A stretch of DNA of 44,546 bases, from assembly GCF_004357765.1 (NCBI RefSeq), contig NZ_SMTE01000023.1:1-44546 (forward strand), in the 5' to 3' direction. This DNA comes from Pseudomonas putida (GTDB lineage Bacteria > Pseudomonadota > Gammaproteobacteria > Pseudomonadales > Pseudomonadaceae). The position numbers and the translations under genes are program-made. The notes below the pieces were generated by a model. That model made no database searches, was not told where the DNA came from, and worked only from the letters and a program-made list of their open reading frames with translations. Positions 18,021-27,386 of this stretch are shown here, in pieces; the first letter of the stretch is position 1, and the number at the start of each line of letters is the position of its first letter.

Positions 18021-18039
18021 TATCTCGCGGAGAAAACCG

Positions 18040-19062
18040 ATGAGCGAGAAAGACACCATTTCCATGCAACTGGTCCGTGAAGCGCTGTTGCAGACCTGTC
18101 CGGCCGGGGAGCCGGATACCGCGTTGCTGGCGCGTGCCGATATCGATATCGAACAGTTGGGGCAAGCCGATGCACGGGTCAGCGCCGATGCCTATGCCCG
18201 GCTCTGGCGCTTGCTGGCACGACGTTGCAACGATGAATTCTTTGCCATGGACCGGCGTGGCCTGCCCACCGGCAGCCTGGCGTTCCTGTGCCGGGCCAGC
18301 ATGGCCCAGCCGAGCGTCGGCGCGGGGCTGGATACCGCCCTGGCGTTCCTGTCGCTGATGCTCGAGGATCTGCAACCGAGCCTGGTCCGCCAGCAGAGCC
18401 TCGCCGAGATCGTCATCAACGAGCCGCGCGACACACCGCGTCGTGCCTTCACCTATTTCACCTTCTGGATGATCGTGCATGGGGTTGCCTGTTGGTTGGC
18501 CGGGCGTCGTATTCCGATCCTGGCGATCGACCTGCGCTGCGCCGAGCCGCCTTTCTGTGACGACTACCGGGTGATGTTCTCGGAGAATCTGCAGTTCGAT
18601 CGTCCACGCACGCGCATGATCCTCACCGGCGATTGCCTGGAGCTGCCGATCAGGCGTACGCCCCAGGACCTGCAGCGGTTTCTGGCCGAGGCCCCGGGCA
18701 ATATCCTGGTGAAGTACCGCGACCCTGACAGCCTGGCGCGGCGGATCCGCCGTAATCTGCTGAGCATGGACGCCGCCTGTTGGCCAGATGCCGAGCAACT
18801 GGCCAGTGAGTTGTGCATGTCCGCCTCGACCCTGCGCCGCCGTCTCGGCGAGCAGGGGCAGACCTATCAGGGACTCAAGGACAGCGTGCGCAGAGAGCTC
18901 GCCATCGCCTGGCTGGCCGAGCCGGAGCTGGGACTGGTTCAGGTGGCCGAGCGCCTGGGGTTTGCCGACAGCAGCTCCTTCTACAAGGCCTTCCGCAAAT
19001 GGTTCGGTTGCAATCCCGGCCATTACCGCACCTTGATGTTGCAGGGTCAGGAGCGAATCTAG
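18040..19062 (+). CDS. AraC-family regulator (ArgR/OruR-like N-terminal domain)
   Basis: This 340-residue regulator has an N-terminal 'arabinose-binding domain of AraC type' (PF12625-like) fold at about 15-200. The C-terminal AraC HTH pair (about 235-335) includes LASELCMSASTLRRRLGEQG and VAERLGFADSSSFYKAFRKWFG. It probably controls the acyl-CoA operon at 23745-29301 (inference from position). The start ATG at 18040 is the first base after the IS left end. The GGAG that best fits as a ribosome site (18029-18032) lies inside the IS, so the IS may now supply translation and possibly transcription signals. Confidence 0.9.
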   Translation: MSEKDTISMQLVREALLQTCPAGEPDTALLARADIDIEQLGQADARVSADAYARLWRLLARRCNDEFFAMDRRGLPTGSLAFLCRASMAQPSVGAGLDTALAFLSLMLEDLQPSLVRQQSLAEIVINEPRDTPRRAFTYFTFWMIVHGVACWLAGRRIPILAIDLRCAEPPFCDDYRVMFSENLQFDRPRTRMILTGDCLELPIRRTPQDLQRFLAEAPGNILVKYRDPDSLARRIRRNLLSMDAACWPDAEQLASELCMSASTLRRRLGEQGQTYQGLKDSVRRELAIAWLAEPELGLVQVAERLGFADSSSFYKAFRKWFGCNPGHYRTLMLQGQERI

Positions 19063-19169
19063 GGGAGCCAGCTCCCTGGGCAGGGCCCGCTGCAGTCGCG
19101 GCGCTTCCCTCTGCTGTGGTGTCAATCGTGAGCGCAGAGTCGGGGTTTGCCATTCATTTGGGAACCCCC

Positions 19170-22100
19170 ATGACGCAGGTTAAGACCACCACCCTCGACA
19201 GCGCCCCGGACCGTTTCGTGGCAGCCCGGCTGCCCAGCTGGCTGCAGCAGGCGTCAGTCGAGCAGATCAACACGTTACGTGACCGCTACGCGGCCCATCG
19301 GCGCAGTCATGAACGACTGACCCAGGCGCTGCAGCCGTTGCAGACTCCCCAGGCGTACGCCGAGGCGGCCTACTCGGCGCTGCTCGACGGCGCCGCGGCC
19401 GATGCGGGGCTCTCCGGCTTGCAGTGGCTGGACGTGCGCCGGCGCTTTACCGTTCCGGCAGATGGCGGGCTGCCGACCGACGAGACGGTGTATGTCCGTT
19501 CGCCGGCTTTGCTGCGCTTGATGCAGAATTTTCCGGGCACCGACTCATCCTACCTGGGTAGCGGCCTGGTGCTGATCGACCAGAATGCGGTGCTGTCGGG
19601 GGATCCTAACGCATTTGCCAGGCGCTGCCGGGAACTGGATGTCGGCAAGCAGTACCAGGCGTTACTCGAGCAGCAGGCCACCGCGCAGGTGCGCACATTG
19701 TTGGCCGAGCACAAACGTACCGGTTTTGCCTTGGCGGTCGAACTGGCGGCGCTGCGTGGCGTACTGCAACCCAGCCAGCACGCGGCGCTGCTGGGAATGG
19801 TCGAGCCTGGTTCGGGGCATGGCCGGCCAGCATTGCATGTGTATCCAGGCCAACTGAAAATGCTCGATCGGATGGCCGCTGACGGCTTGCTCATGCAACT
19901 GCGCGGTGCCGAGGGTGAAGACCTGGGCGTGGTGTTGTACCTGCCACAGGATGCCGAGCAGCCGCTGCAGCATTTTGCCAATCTCTCGACGCTCAACCAG
20001 GGCCTGGCTGCCGAATTGCGCAAAGCGACCGTGCACAGGCGCATCGGCGAAATGATCGGACTGCGCGAGCGCGCTGCCTTTACCGCCACGCTGAACAAGC
20101 GGCTGCTCGACAGCGACACTGACCTGCAGTTGCAAGGGGCGACTCTGCAAGGCGATGTGTTCAAGCACCTGGCGGACCAGCATATCCTGCGGCTCAAGGA
20201 CGATGCGCGTCTGTTGCTGGTGCCCAATGCGGATGCCGATGCGAGCAACGCCCATGCGCGCCTGGCACGTTGGGAGGGCATCGGCATGGGGGCGCTGGGT
20301 ATCGCTGGCCTGTTCGTACCCGTGTTGGGCGAGCTGCTGTTGGCCCAGTTGGTGGTCCATACCGTCAAGGAGAGTTACGAAGGTGTAGCTGACTGGGCCC
20401 AAGGCCATCGACATGAAGCCATGGAGCATCTGCTGGGTGTCGCTGAGGTGGTCGCGGCCACTGCCGTTACCGTGGTGGGCGCTGGGCTGGTGGCTCGCGG
20501 CTTTGCCCGCAGCGGCTTCATTGACAGTTTGCAGCCGGTCGAAAGCGACGAGCAAGAAGCCAGGTTGTGGAATCAGGATCTCACGCCGTTCGAGGTCAGT
20601 CCTGTGCAGCCGGTACTGCAGGAAGATGGTCTGTTCACGGATGGAGACCGTCGCCTGTTGCGCATTGACGGGCGCTTCTATGAGGTGCACCAACCTCGGC
20701 CAGACGGGCCTTGGCGGCTACGTCATCGCCTGCGCCGCGATGCGTTCGGGCCGGAACTACATGGCAATGGTGACCGTTACTGGCGCCTGCGTCTGGAACA
20801 GCCGATGGACTGGGACGACAGTTCGCGCATGCTCGACCGACTGTGGCCCAGCGACCCGCCGCTGGAGCCGTCGCGGGCGGAGCAAGTGTTGCAGGCAGCG
20901 GGTATGGACCAGAATGAACTGCGCGGGCTGTTGGTGGAGAACCGGCCCGTACCTTTCAACCTGCGCGATGCCTTGAGCCGCTTCGAGGCCGATGCGCGCA
21001 TCGCCAAGTTGCTTGTGCGTGTCAGTCAGCCCCTACCCCTGGTGGATGATCCGCAGATTCTGGCATGGTGCAAGACCCGGCCAGGGATGGAAAACCTCAG
21101 CGAGACGCAAATGGCCACGCGGCTTGCACAGGATCCAGCGTCCTGGCGCGCCGACCTGTTTGCCCACTTGAGTGCCGCTGATGAAGCTGACGATCCCCTG
21201 TTGGCAATCGTCCAGCGAGACTTTCCCGGTCTGCCCGCACGTTATGCCCGAGAGGCCGTGCAAGGCCTGCCGCGAAACATGGAGCGCGTAGCGGTACTTG
21301 CAGGCAGGGTGCCGCTGCAGGTCGCCGACAAGGCCCGTTCACTGTTGGCCCAGGCGCGGGTCAACCGCGCCGTCGAAGGCCTGTTCCTCGATGACAGCTA
21401 CACGGCGGGCACGGGCGAGCTGGTGTTCGCTTTGCTACGGCGATTGCCTCACTGGCCCTTCGCGCTGAACCTGGAGCTGCGAGAAGGCTCGGACAGCGGC
21501 CGGTTGCTGGCGACCTTGAATCCACAAGGTCAGCCCGAGATGCGTACGGTGTTGGTCCAGCGAGACGGTCGATTCCGCTTGTACGATCATCGTGGGCTAC
21601 TGCGTGAGGAAGACGTCGACGATCCTGCGGATATGTTCAGTGCCGTGACCGCGTTGCTCAGCCCTGCACAGCGCGAGGCACTTGGGCTCGATGTCGATCA
21701 TGCGGGGGCGGGGCTGCGTGCCCGGCTCATAGCACGGCTGCCGACAGATCGCCGTGAGCTGCTCAACCTCCTGGGGTGGCGGGAGGCGCCGCCTTGGTTC
21801 AATCCAGCGATGCGCTTGAGCGATGGCCGTGTCGGTTACCCCCTGGGGGGGTTGATATCGCGCCGGCAAGGTGTGGTCGGTACCTTCCGTGACCGGATCC
21901 GGGCGCTCTATCCAAGCTTCAATGAGGCCCAGGTGGAGGCCTTCCTGCAAGGGCTGTTGCGTGAAGAGGGTTCGCCGTTCGACCATCTGCTGCAGCATGA
22001 GCGCAATTATGCGCGGCTCGATCGCGCCCTCGAGCAGTGGCAAGGGGCGGTGCGCAATCGCGGCGTCCGGGTACAGCGCCTGCACATGGCCAACATGTTA

Positions 22101-23654
22101 CGTGCGGCGTGGCGCATGGAAGGGGAGCTGGTTCTGGCCAACGACGGTCGTACCGGCAGCCTGCGACTGAACCTCAGTGGCTGGCGCATCACGCAGCTAC
22201 CTGCATTGCCGGCAGAGGTGGACCTGAGCCATGTGGGCGAACTGATACTGGCTGGCCAGGACCTGGAGCAGGTGCCGGCGAACTTCTTGCGCTGCTTCGC
22301 TCAGTTGCACACTTTGACCATCACCAACAATCGCTTGACCGCGATTCCGGCCGGTATCGCTCACCTGCCTGCGCTGCGCCACCTGACGTTGATGGCCAAC
22401 CGTATTCGCATGACACCCAGCAATCGCGAAGTATTGAGCTCGTTGGCGCGGCTGCATTCGCTGAACCTGAGCCACAACACATTGGGCGAACTGGACCTGC
22501 GCTTCGACATGCCGTCGCGATTGCGTGCCTTGCGCTTGTCGTTCTGCGGGTTGACGTCGGTCCCCGCAGGCCTTGAACAGTGCCGGGACTTGGACTTCGT
22601 TGACCTGAGCGACAACTCGATCACTGACATTCCTCTTTCCCTCAGGCAGCTTCCTTGGGCCACTCGAGCGCGGATCAATTTCCACCGTAATCCGTTGCCG
22701 GTGCAGGTCCGGGAGATCTTCTATGGCATCGACCAGCATGGCGTGATCGCCAGGCAAGCGCCGCCAGCCCTGCCGGCGATGGACAGATGGTTGCAGGGCG
22801 AGCCAGCTTCCAACCATTTGGCCAGGTCGCAGCTCTGGGCCCGCTTGCGCGGACAAGCCGGCAGTGGCGGACTGTTCAGCCTGCTGCAAGCATTGACCGA
22901 CGCCAGCGACTTCACCCGGGAGCCTGACTATGTGCGTGACCAGGTGTGGAGTTTGCTGGAAGCGCTGGACGAGGACCAGGCGCTGCAACGGCGCATCTTT
23001 GCCAGCGCCGTGGAGCCGCAGGGATGCGTGGACAGCGTGGCGGAGCGTTTCAGCCGCCTGCAGATCGAGGTGCTGGTCTACGTTGCGCAAAAAAGCAGTA
23101 TCGAAACGGATGCGCAGGCGGCGCTGCTCGAACTGGGCAGGCGACTGTTCCGCCTGGAGCGGGTTGACCACTTCGCTTTCGAGGTGGTTAGGCAAAGGCA
23201 CCTCGCCGGTGTGCAGGTGGACGACCTGGAGGTCGTGCTTGGCTATCGCATTCGTCTGGCCCAGGCGCTGCATCTGCCTTGCCAGCCCCGAACCATGAGG
23301 TTCGACATGCTGGCAGCGATCTCCCCACAAAGCGAGCAGCAAGCGTTGGCCACGGTGCGTGCGGAGGAGACGCCGGAAGCGCTGGCACAAAGCCTCGTCA
23401 CGCGGGACTTCTGGGTCAGCTATCTGCGCACCCAGCACCATCAGGTCTTCGCCGAACTCGATGAGGCATTTGCCGAACAGGGGACGCAACTCGATGAGCA
23501 GGTGGAGGAGCTGAGCAGCGAGGCCTATCGGCAGCAATGGGACGCGCTGACCGCCGAGCGCGAGGCGGCTCGGCAGGACCTGGCGCTTGAGCTGACCCGC
23601 GAAGCCTTGAGCCGAGATCAAGCCGAATTGGGCCAAACCGCTCATCGCGATTGA
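19170..23654 (+). CDS. LRR-NEL protein, predicted secreted E3 ubiquitin ligase effector
   Basis: This 1494-residue protein has three parts. The N-terminal region (about 1-980) looks like the DUF6543/dermonecrotic-toxin-like module of Pseudomonas, with hydrophobic helices at about 368-400 and 420-445 that could insert in a membrane. A leucine-rich repeat block lies at about 990-1170 (LTITNNRLTAIPAGI, LNLSHNTLGEL, VDLSDNSITDIP). The C-terminal NEL domain (about 1185-1430) has the CxD catalytic motif at Cys1286-Val-Asp1288 in QGCVDSVAERFSRLQ. NEL enzymes (IpaH, SspH, SlrP) ubiquitinate host proteins through that cysteine. No Sec signal peptide is seen. The start at 19170 follows GGGAA; the long upstream extension is in the AraC gene. 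Role and secretion route are unknown. Confidence 0.87.
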   Translation: MTQVKTTTLDSAPDRFVAARLPSWLQQASVEQINTLRDRYAAHRRSHERLTQALQPLQTPQAYAEAAYSALLDGAAADAGLSGLQWLDVRRRFTVPADGGLPTDETVYVRSPALLRLMQNFPGTDSSYLGSGLVLIDQNAVLSGDPNAFARRCRELDVGKQYQALLEQQATAQVRTLLAEHKRTGFALAVELAALRGVLQPSQHAALLGMVEPGSGHGRPALHVYPGQLKMLDRMAADGLLMQLRGAEGEDLGVVLYLPQDAEQPLQHFANLSTLNQGLAAELRKATVHRRIGEMIGLRERAAFTATLNKRLLDSDTDLQLQGATLQGDVFKHLADQHILRLKDDARLLLVPNADADASNAHARLARWEGIGMGALGIAGLFVPVLGELLLAQLVVHTVKESYEGVADWAQGHRHEAMEHLLGVAEVVAATAVTVVGAGLVARGFARSGFIDSLQPVESDEQEARLWNQDLTPFEVSPVQPVLQEDGLFTDGDRRLLRIDGRFYEVHQPRPDGPWRLRHRLRRDAFGPELHGNGDRYWRLRLEQPMDWDDSSRMLDRLWPSDPPLEPSRAEQVLQAAGMDQNELRGLLVENRPVPFNLRDALSRFEADARIAKLLVRVSQPLPLVDDPQILAWCKTRPGMENLSETQMATRLAQDPASWRADLFAHLSAADEADDPLLAIVQRDFPGLPARYAREAVQGLPRNMERVAVLAGRVPLQVADKARSLLAQARVNRAVEGLFLDDSYTAGTGELVFALLRRLPHWPFALNLELREGSDSGRLLATLNPQGQPEMRTVLVQRDGRFRLYDHRGLLREEDVDDPADMFSAVTALLSPAQREALGLDVDHAGAGLRARLIARLPTDRRELLNLLGWREAPPWFNPAMRLSDGRVGYPLGGLISRRQGVVGTFRDRIRALYPSFNEAQVEAFLQGLLREEGSPFDHLLQHERNYARLDRALEQWQGAVRNRGVRVQRLHMANMLRAAWRMEGELVLANDGRTGSLRLNLSGWRITQLPALPAEVDLSHVGELILAGQDLEQVPANFLRCFAQLHTLTITNNRLTAIPAGIAHLPALRHLTLMANRIRMTPSNREVLSSLARLHSLNLSHNTLGELDLRFDMPSRLRALRLSFCGLTSVPAGLEQCRDLDFVDLSDNSITDIPLSLRQLPWATRARINFHRNPLPVQVREIFYGIDQHGVIARQAPPALPAMDRWLQGEPASNHLARSQLWARLRGQAGSGGLFSLLQALTDASDFTREPDYVRDQVWSLLEALDEDQALQRRIFASAVEPQGCVDSVAERFSRLQIEVLVYVAQKSSIETDAQAALLELGRRLFRLERVDHFAFEVVRQRHLAGVQVDDLEVVLGYRIRLAQALHLPCQPRTMRFDMLAAISPQSEQQALATVRAEETPEALAQSLVTRDFWVSYLRTQHHQVFAELDEAFAEQGTQLDEQVEELSSEAYRQQWDALTAEREAARQDLALELTREALSRDQAELGQTAHRD

Positions 23655-23744
23655 CCGCTTTGGCCATTGTCCGCGCGCGGCCTTGGCGGGACCATCGTCA
23701 GACCTTTGGTGCGATTCCAACAATAACAAACCAGGAGTCTGACG

Positions 23745-25391
23745 ATGCGCGATTACGCCGAGGCTGTTCGTTCGTTCCAGTATGCCGATGCCGTGCAAGC
23801 GGCGTTGCATGGCAACCTGAGCGCGCTCAATGCGTGCGTCGAATGTTGCGACCGTCATGTCGGTGGCGACCGCACGGCGCTTGTCTGGGAGAGCGGCGAC
23901 GGTTGCGGGAAGCGCTACAGTTTCGAACAGTTGCAGCACATGGCAGGGCGTTTCGCCAATGTGCTGCGCGACCATGGGATCGGTCCTGGCGACCGGGTGG
24001 CCGGGCTCATGCCGCGGACTCCGGAGCTGTTGGTGACGATTCTGGCCACCTGGCGACTGGGAGCGGTGTACCAGCCGTTGTTCACCGCTTTCGGGCCCAA
24101 GGCCATCGAACACCGTCTGCATCAGTCGCAGGCCAAGGTCGTGGTCACCGACCAGGGTAACCGTGGCAAGCTCGATGAAGTCGCCGAATGCCCGGCGCAC
24201 ATCACCGTCAACGCCCGACCCGCAGAGGCGGACTTCCAGCGACTGCTCGACGCCGCATCGGCCGAGTGCCAACCGGTCATGCTCACCGGTGACGATCCTT
24301 TCTTGCTGATGTTCACCTCGGGCACGACCGGTCCGGCCAAACCGTTGGAGGTTCCCCTGCGTGCCATCGTCGCCTTCCAGGGCTACATGCGCGATGCCAT
24401 CGACCTGCGAGCCGACGACGTTTTCTGGAACCTGGCCGACCCGGGCTGGGCCTACGGCCTCTACTACGCCGTCACCGGTCCCCTGGCACTGGGTCACGCC
24501 ACGACGTTCTACGATGGCCCGTTCAGCGTGGAAAGTTGTGCGCGGGTGATCGACAAGCTGGGCATCACCAATCTTGCCGGCTCGCCCACCGCCTACCGCC
24601 TGCTGATTGCCGCTGGCGAGGTCTTCGCGACACCGATCAAGGGGCGCTTGCGGGTGGTCAGCAGTGCAGGCGAGCCGCTCAACCCTGAAGTCATCCGCTG
24701 GTTCCGCGACGAACTGGGGGTCACCATCCATGACCATTACGGGCAGACCGAGCTGGGTATGGTGCTGTGCAACCACCATGGCCTGGAACATCCCGTGAAT
24801 CTGGGCTCGGCCGGTTTCGCCATCCCTGGCCATCGCATCGTCGTCCTCGACGAACACAACCGCGAACTTCCGGCCGGGCAGCCGGGCATCCTGGCGGTCG
24901 ATCGCGAACAATCGCCGCTGTGCTGGTTCGGCGGCTATCACGCTTCGCCGACCAAGGCATTCATCGGCAAGTACTACCTCAGCGGCGATACCGTCGAGCT
25001 CAACGAAGATGGCAGCATCAGTTTCGTCGGTCGCAGCGACGACGTGATCACAACCTCCGGCTACCGGGTCGGGCCGTTCGACGTCGAGAGTGCGTTGATC
25101 GAACATCCGGCAGTGATCGAGGCCGCGGTGATCGGCAAGCCGGACCTGGAACGCACCGAGTTGATCAAGGCCTTCGTGGTATTGGCCAGCGGTGTCGAGG
25201 GCAGTGCCGAGCTTGCGGAAACCCTTCGCCAGCACGTGCGCAAGCGCCTGTACGCCCATGCTTATCCGCGTGAAATCGAGTTCGTCAGCGAGCTGCCGAA
25301 AACCCCGAGCGGCAAGCTGCAACGTTTCATCCTGCGTAACCAGGAAATCGCCAAACAACAAGCGCAACAGGCCGTTCGCGCCAGCGCCTGA
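23745..25391 (+). CDS. AMP-forming acyl-CoA synthetase (short or branched chain)
   Basis: This 548-residue ANL-superfamily enzyme activates a carboxylic acid to its acyl-CoA via an acyl-AMP. The P-loop is TSGTTGPAK (191-199), followed by PLEV instead of the usual PKGV. The adenylate motifs are YGQTELG and the hinge region SFVGRSDDVITTSGYRVGPF (key residues SDD and GYR). The catalytic lysine is Lys524 in KTPSGKLQRF. AGGAG precedes the start. As first gene of a five-gene operon it feeds acyl-CoA to the beta-oxidation enzymes behind it. It resembles the P. putida gene before fadB2x and fadAx. Exact substrate is not known. Confidence 0.92.
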   Translation: MRDYAEAVRSFQYADAVQAALHGNLSALNACVECCDRHVGGDRTALVWESGDGCGKRYSFEQLQHMAGRFANVLRDHGIGPGDRVAGLMPRTPELLVTILATWRLGAVYQPLFTAFGPKAIEHRLHQSQAKVVVTDQGNRGKLDEVAECPAHITVNARPAEADFQRLLDAASAECQPVMLTGDDPFLLMFTSGTTGPAKPLEVPLRAIVAFQGYMRDAIDLRADDVFWNLADPGWAYGLYYAVTGPLALGHATTFYDGPFSVESCARVIDKLGITNLAGSPTAYRLLIAAGEVFATPIKGRLRVVSSAGEPLNPEVIRWFRDELGVTIHDHYGQTELGMVLCNHHGLEHPVNLGSAGFAIPGHRIVVLDEHNRELPAGQPGILAVDREQSPLCWFGGYHASPTKAFIGKYYLSGDTVELNEDGSISFVGRSDDVITTSGYRVGPFDVESALIEHPAVIEAAVIGKPDLERTELIKAFVVLASGVEGSAELAETLRQHVRKRLYAHAYPREIEFVSELPKTPSGKLQRFILRNQEIAKQQAQQAVRASA

Positions 25392-25403
25392 GGACCCTAC
25401 ATC

Positions 25404-26171
25404 ATGCATATCGCCAACAAGCACTTCATCGTCAGCGGCGCAGCCTCCGGACTCGGCGCAGCCACCGCGCAGATGCTGGTCGAGGCTGGCGCCAAGGTCA
25501 TGCTGGTCGACCTCAATGCCCAGGCGGTCGAGGCCAAGGCCCGCGAGCTAGGCGACAACGCCCGCTTCGCGGTGGCCGACATCAGCGACGAGCAGGCGGC
25601 ACAGGCTGCTGTGGATGCCGCGCTCAGCGCCTTTGGCAGCCTGCAGGGGCTGATCAATTGCGCTGGCATCGTCGGCGCCGAAAAGGTCTTGGGAAAGCAA
25701 GGCCCCCATGGGCTGGCCAGCTTCGCCAAGGTCATTAACGTCAACCTGGTCGGTAGCTTCAATCTGTTGCGCCTGGCTGCAGCGGCCATAGCCGAGGGCA
25801 GCGCTGATGAAGGCGGCGAGCGCGGGGTGATCATCAACACCGCCTCCATCGCCGCCTACGATGGGCAGATCGGCCAAGCCGCCTACGCTGCCTCCAAGGG
25901 CGCCATCGCCAGCCTGACCCTACCTGCAGCCCGCGAGCTGGCGCGTTTCGGTATTCGCGTGATGACCATCGCCCCCGGGATCTTCGAGACGCCGATGATG
26001 GCCGGCATGACCCAGGAAGTGCGCGACTCGCTGGCCGCTGGCGTCCCGTTCCCGCCGCGTCTGGGACGCCCGCAGGAATACGCCGCCCTGGCCCGCCACA
26101 TCATCGAGAACAGCATGCTCAACGGCGAGGTGATCCGCCTCGACGGCGCGCTGCGCATGGCTGCCAAGTAA
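25404..26171 (+). CDS. fadB2x: 3-hydroxyacyl-CoA dehydrogenase type II, SDR family
   Basis: This 255-residue short-chain dehydrogenase oxidises 3-hydroxyacyl-CoA, including 2-methyl-3-hydroxybutyryl-CoA in the HSD17B10-like group. The NAD-binding loop is SGAASGLG (11-18), NCAGIVG follows near 85-91, and the catalytic triad is Ser148, Tyr161 and Lys165 in YAASK. The Asp36 in VDLN predicts NAD preference. It lies 12 bp after the synthetase gene. The combination with thiolase, acyl-CoA dehydrogenase and hydratase fits the lower isoleucine pathway or short-chain beta-oxidation. Confidence 0.92.
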   Translation: MHIANKHFIVSGAASGLGAATAQMLVEAGAKVMLVDLNAQAVEAKARELGDNARFAVADISDEQAAQAAVDAALSAFGSLQGLINCAGIVGAEKVLGKQGPHGLASFAKVINVNLVGSFNLLRLAAAAIAEGSADEGGERGVIINTASIAAYDGQIGQAAYAASKGAIASLTLPAARELARFGIRVMTIAPGIFETPMMAGMTQEVRDSLAAGVPFPPRLGRPQEYAALARHIIENSMLNGEVIRLDGALRMAAK

Positions 26172-26184
26172 AGGAGTTGAAGAT

Positions 26185-27378
26185 ATGTCCATTGCCAACG
26201 ACCCGGTCGTCATCGTCAGTGCTGCACGTACACCCATGGGCGGCCTGCAGGGCGACCTCAAGAGCCTTACCGCGCCACAGCTGGGCAGCGCGGCCATACG
26301 TGCCGCGGTCGAGCGCGCCGGCATCGACGCGGCTAGCGTGGAGCAGGTGCTGTTCGGCTGCGTCCTGCCGGCCGGGCAGGGGCAGGCGCCAGCGCGTCAG
26401 GCCGCCCTTGGCGCGGGCCTGGACAAGCACACGACCTGCACCACCTTGAACAAGATGTGTGGATCTGGCATGCAGGCTGCGATCATGGCCCATGACCTGC
26501 TGCTGGCCGGCAGCGCCGAGGTGGTGGTGGCAGGTGGCATGGAGAGCATGAGCAATGCCCCGTACCTGCTGGACAAGGCCCGTGGTGGCTATCGCATGGG
26601 CCATGGTCGGGTCATCGACCATATGTTCATGGACGGCTTGGAGGACGCCTACGACAAGGGTCGACTGATGGGCACCTTCGCCGAGGATTGCGCTCAGGCC
26701 AACGCGTTCAGCCGCGAAGTCCAGGACCGCTTCGCCATCGACTCGCTGACCCGTGCTCAGGCGGCCATCAGTAGTGGTCGTTTCGCCGCCGAGATCGTCC
26801 CGGTGGAGGTCATCGAGGGCAAGCAGACCCGACTCATCAAGGATGACGAGCAACCGCCCAAGGCCCGCCTGGACAAGATCCCGCAGCTCAAACCGGCGTT
26901 CCGTGAAGGCGGCACGGTGACGGCGGCCAACTCGAGTTCGATTTCCGATGGCGCTGCCGCATTGCTGCTGATGCGTCGCTCAGAGGCTGAAAAACGCGGT
27001 CTCAAGCCGCTGGCGGTGATCCACGGGCATTCTGCGTTCGCCGACACTCCGGCGCTGTTTCCTACCGCACCGATCGGTGCAATCGACAAACTGATGCAGC
27101 GCACCGGTTGGCGCCTGGGTGAGGTCGATCTGTTCGAGATCAACGAAGCCTTCGCTGTGGTGACCCTGGCTGCCATGAAGCATCTCGACCTGCCCCACGA
27201 GAAGGTCAACATTCATGGCGGCGCCTGCGCCTTGGGCCACCCCATCGGCGCCTCGGGCGCACGGATCCTGGTGACCTTGCTATCGGCCCTGCGCCAGAAC
27301 AACCTGCGCCGAGGCGTGGCGGCCATCTGCATCGGCGGCGGCGAAGCCACGGCCATGGCCATCGAATGCTTGTACTGA
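26185..27378 (+). CDS. fadAx: Acetyl-CoA acetyltransferase / 3-ketoacyl-CoA thiolase
   Basis: This 397-residue thiolase cleaves 3-ketoacyl-CoA, giving acetyl-CoA and a shortened acyl-CoA. The acyl-enzyme cysteine is Cys92 in NKMCGSGMQ. Downstream are the thiolase signatures NEAFAV, GGACALGHPIGASGAR and the second catalytic cysteine Cys382 in AAICIGGGEA. AAAGGAG provides the ribosome site. It lies 13 bp after the dehydrogenase gene and 8 bp before the acyl-CoA dehydrogenase gene. Confidence 0.95.
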   Translation: MSIANDPVVIVSAARTPMGGLQGDLKSLTAPQLGSAAIRAAVERAGIDAASVEQVLFGCVLPAGQGQAPARQAALGAGLDKHTTCTTLNKMCGSGMQAAIMAHDLLLAGSAEVVVAGGMESMSNAPYLLDKARGGYRMGHGRVIDHMFMDGLEDAYDKGRLMGTFAEDCAQANAFSREVQDRFAIDSLTRAQAAISSGRFAAEIVPVEVIEGKQTRLIKDDEQPPKARLDKIPQLKPAFREGGTVTAANSSSISDGAAALLLMRRSEAEKRGLKPLAVIHGHSAFADTPALFPTAPIGAIDKLMQRTGWRLGEVDLFEINEAFAVVTLAAMKHLDLPHEKVNIHGGACALGHPIGASGARILVTLLSALRQNNLRRGVAAICIGGGEATAMAIECLY

Positions 27379-27386
27379 GGTGAACC

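Larger units (their letters stand above)
17255..18039. mobile_element. Internally deleted IS200/IS605-family element (copy 2, both ends present)
   Basis: The element carries divergent remnants of tnpB (minus) and tnpA (plus), with hairpins near both ends, the classic IS605 arrangement. It measures about 0.78 kb, less than half the usual 1.7-2 kb. The tnpA N-terminal half and some 200 codons of tnpB are gone. The right end begins at TTGACATCCTCCCCGCC next to the lysR stop. The left end is at 18039, adjacent to ATGA (TCAT on the other strand). There is no target duplication, as expected for this family. It cannot move by itself, but the ends look intact enough for mobilisation in trans. Confidence 0.9.

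Noticed and set aside
17573-18360. CRISPR or other RNA-guided defence locus
   Set aside because: There are no spaced repeats. The TnpB-like remnant belongs to the IS605 element and is broken.
18813-19169. Upstream extension of the NEL frame
   Set aside because: These 119 codons overlap the AraC gene in another frame and have no effector-like sequence. The ATG at 19170 follows a purine-rich site and opens the conserved part.
22197-25424. 1075-codon open frame on the minus strand
   Set aside because: It lies antisense to the NEL and acyl-CoA synthetase genes, has low-complexity GC-driven composition and no recognisable motif. It is a shadow of high-GC codon usage.
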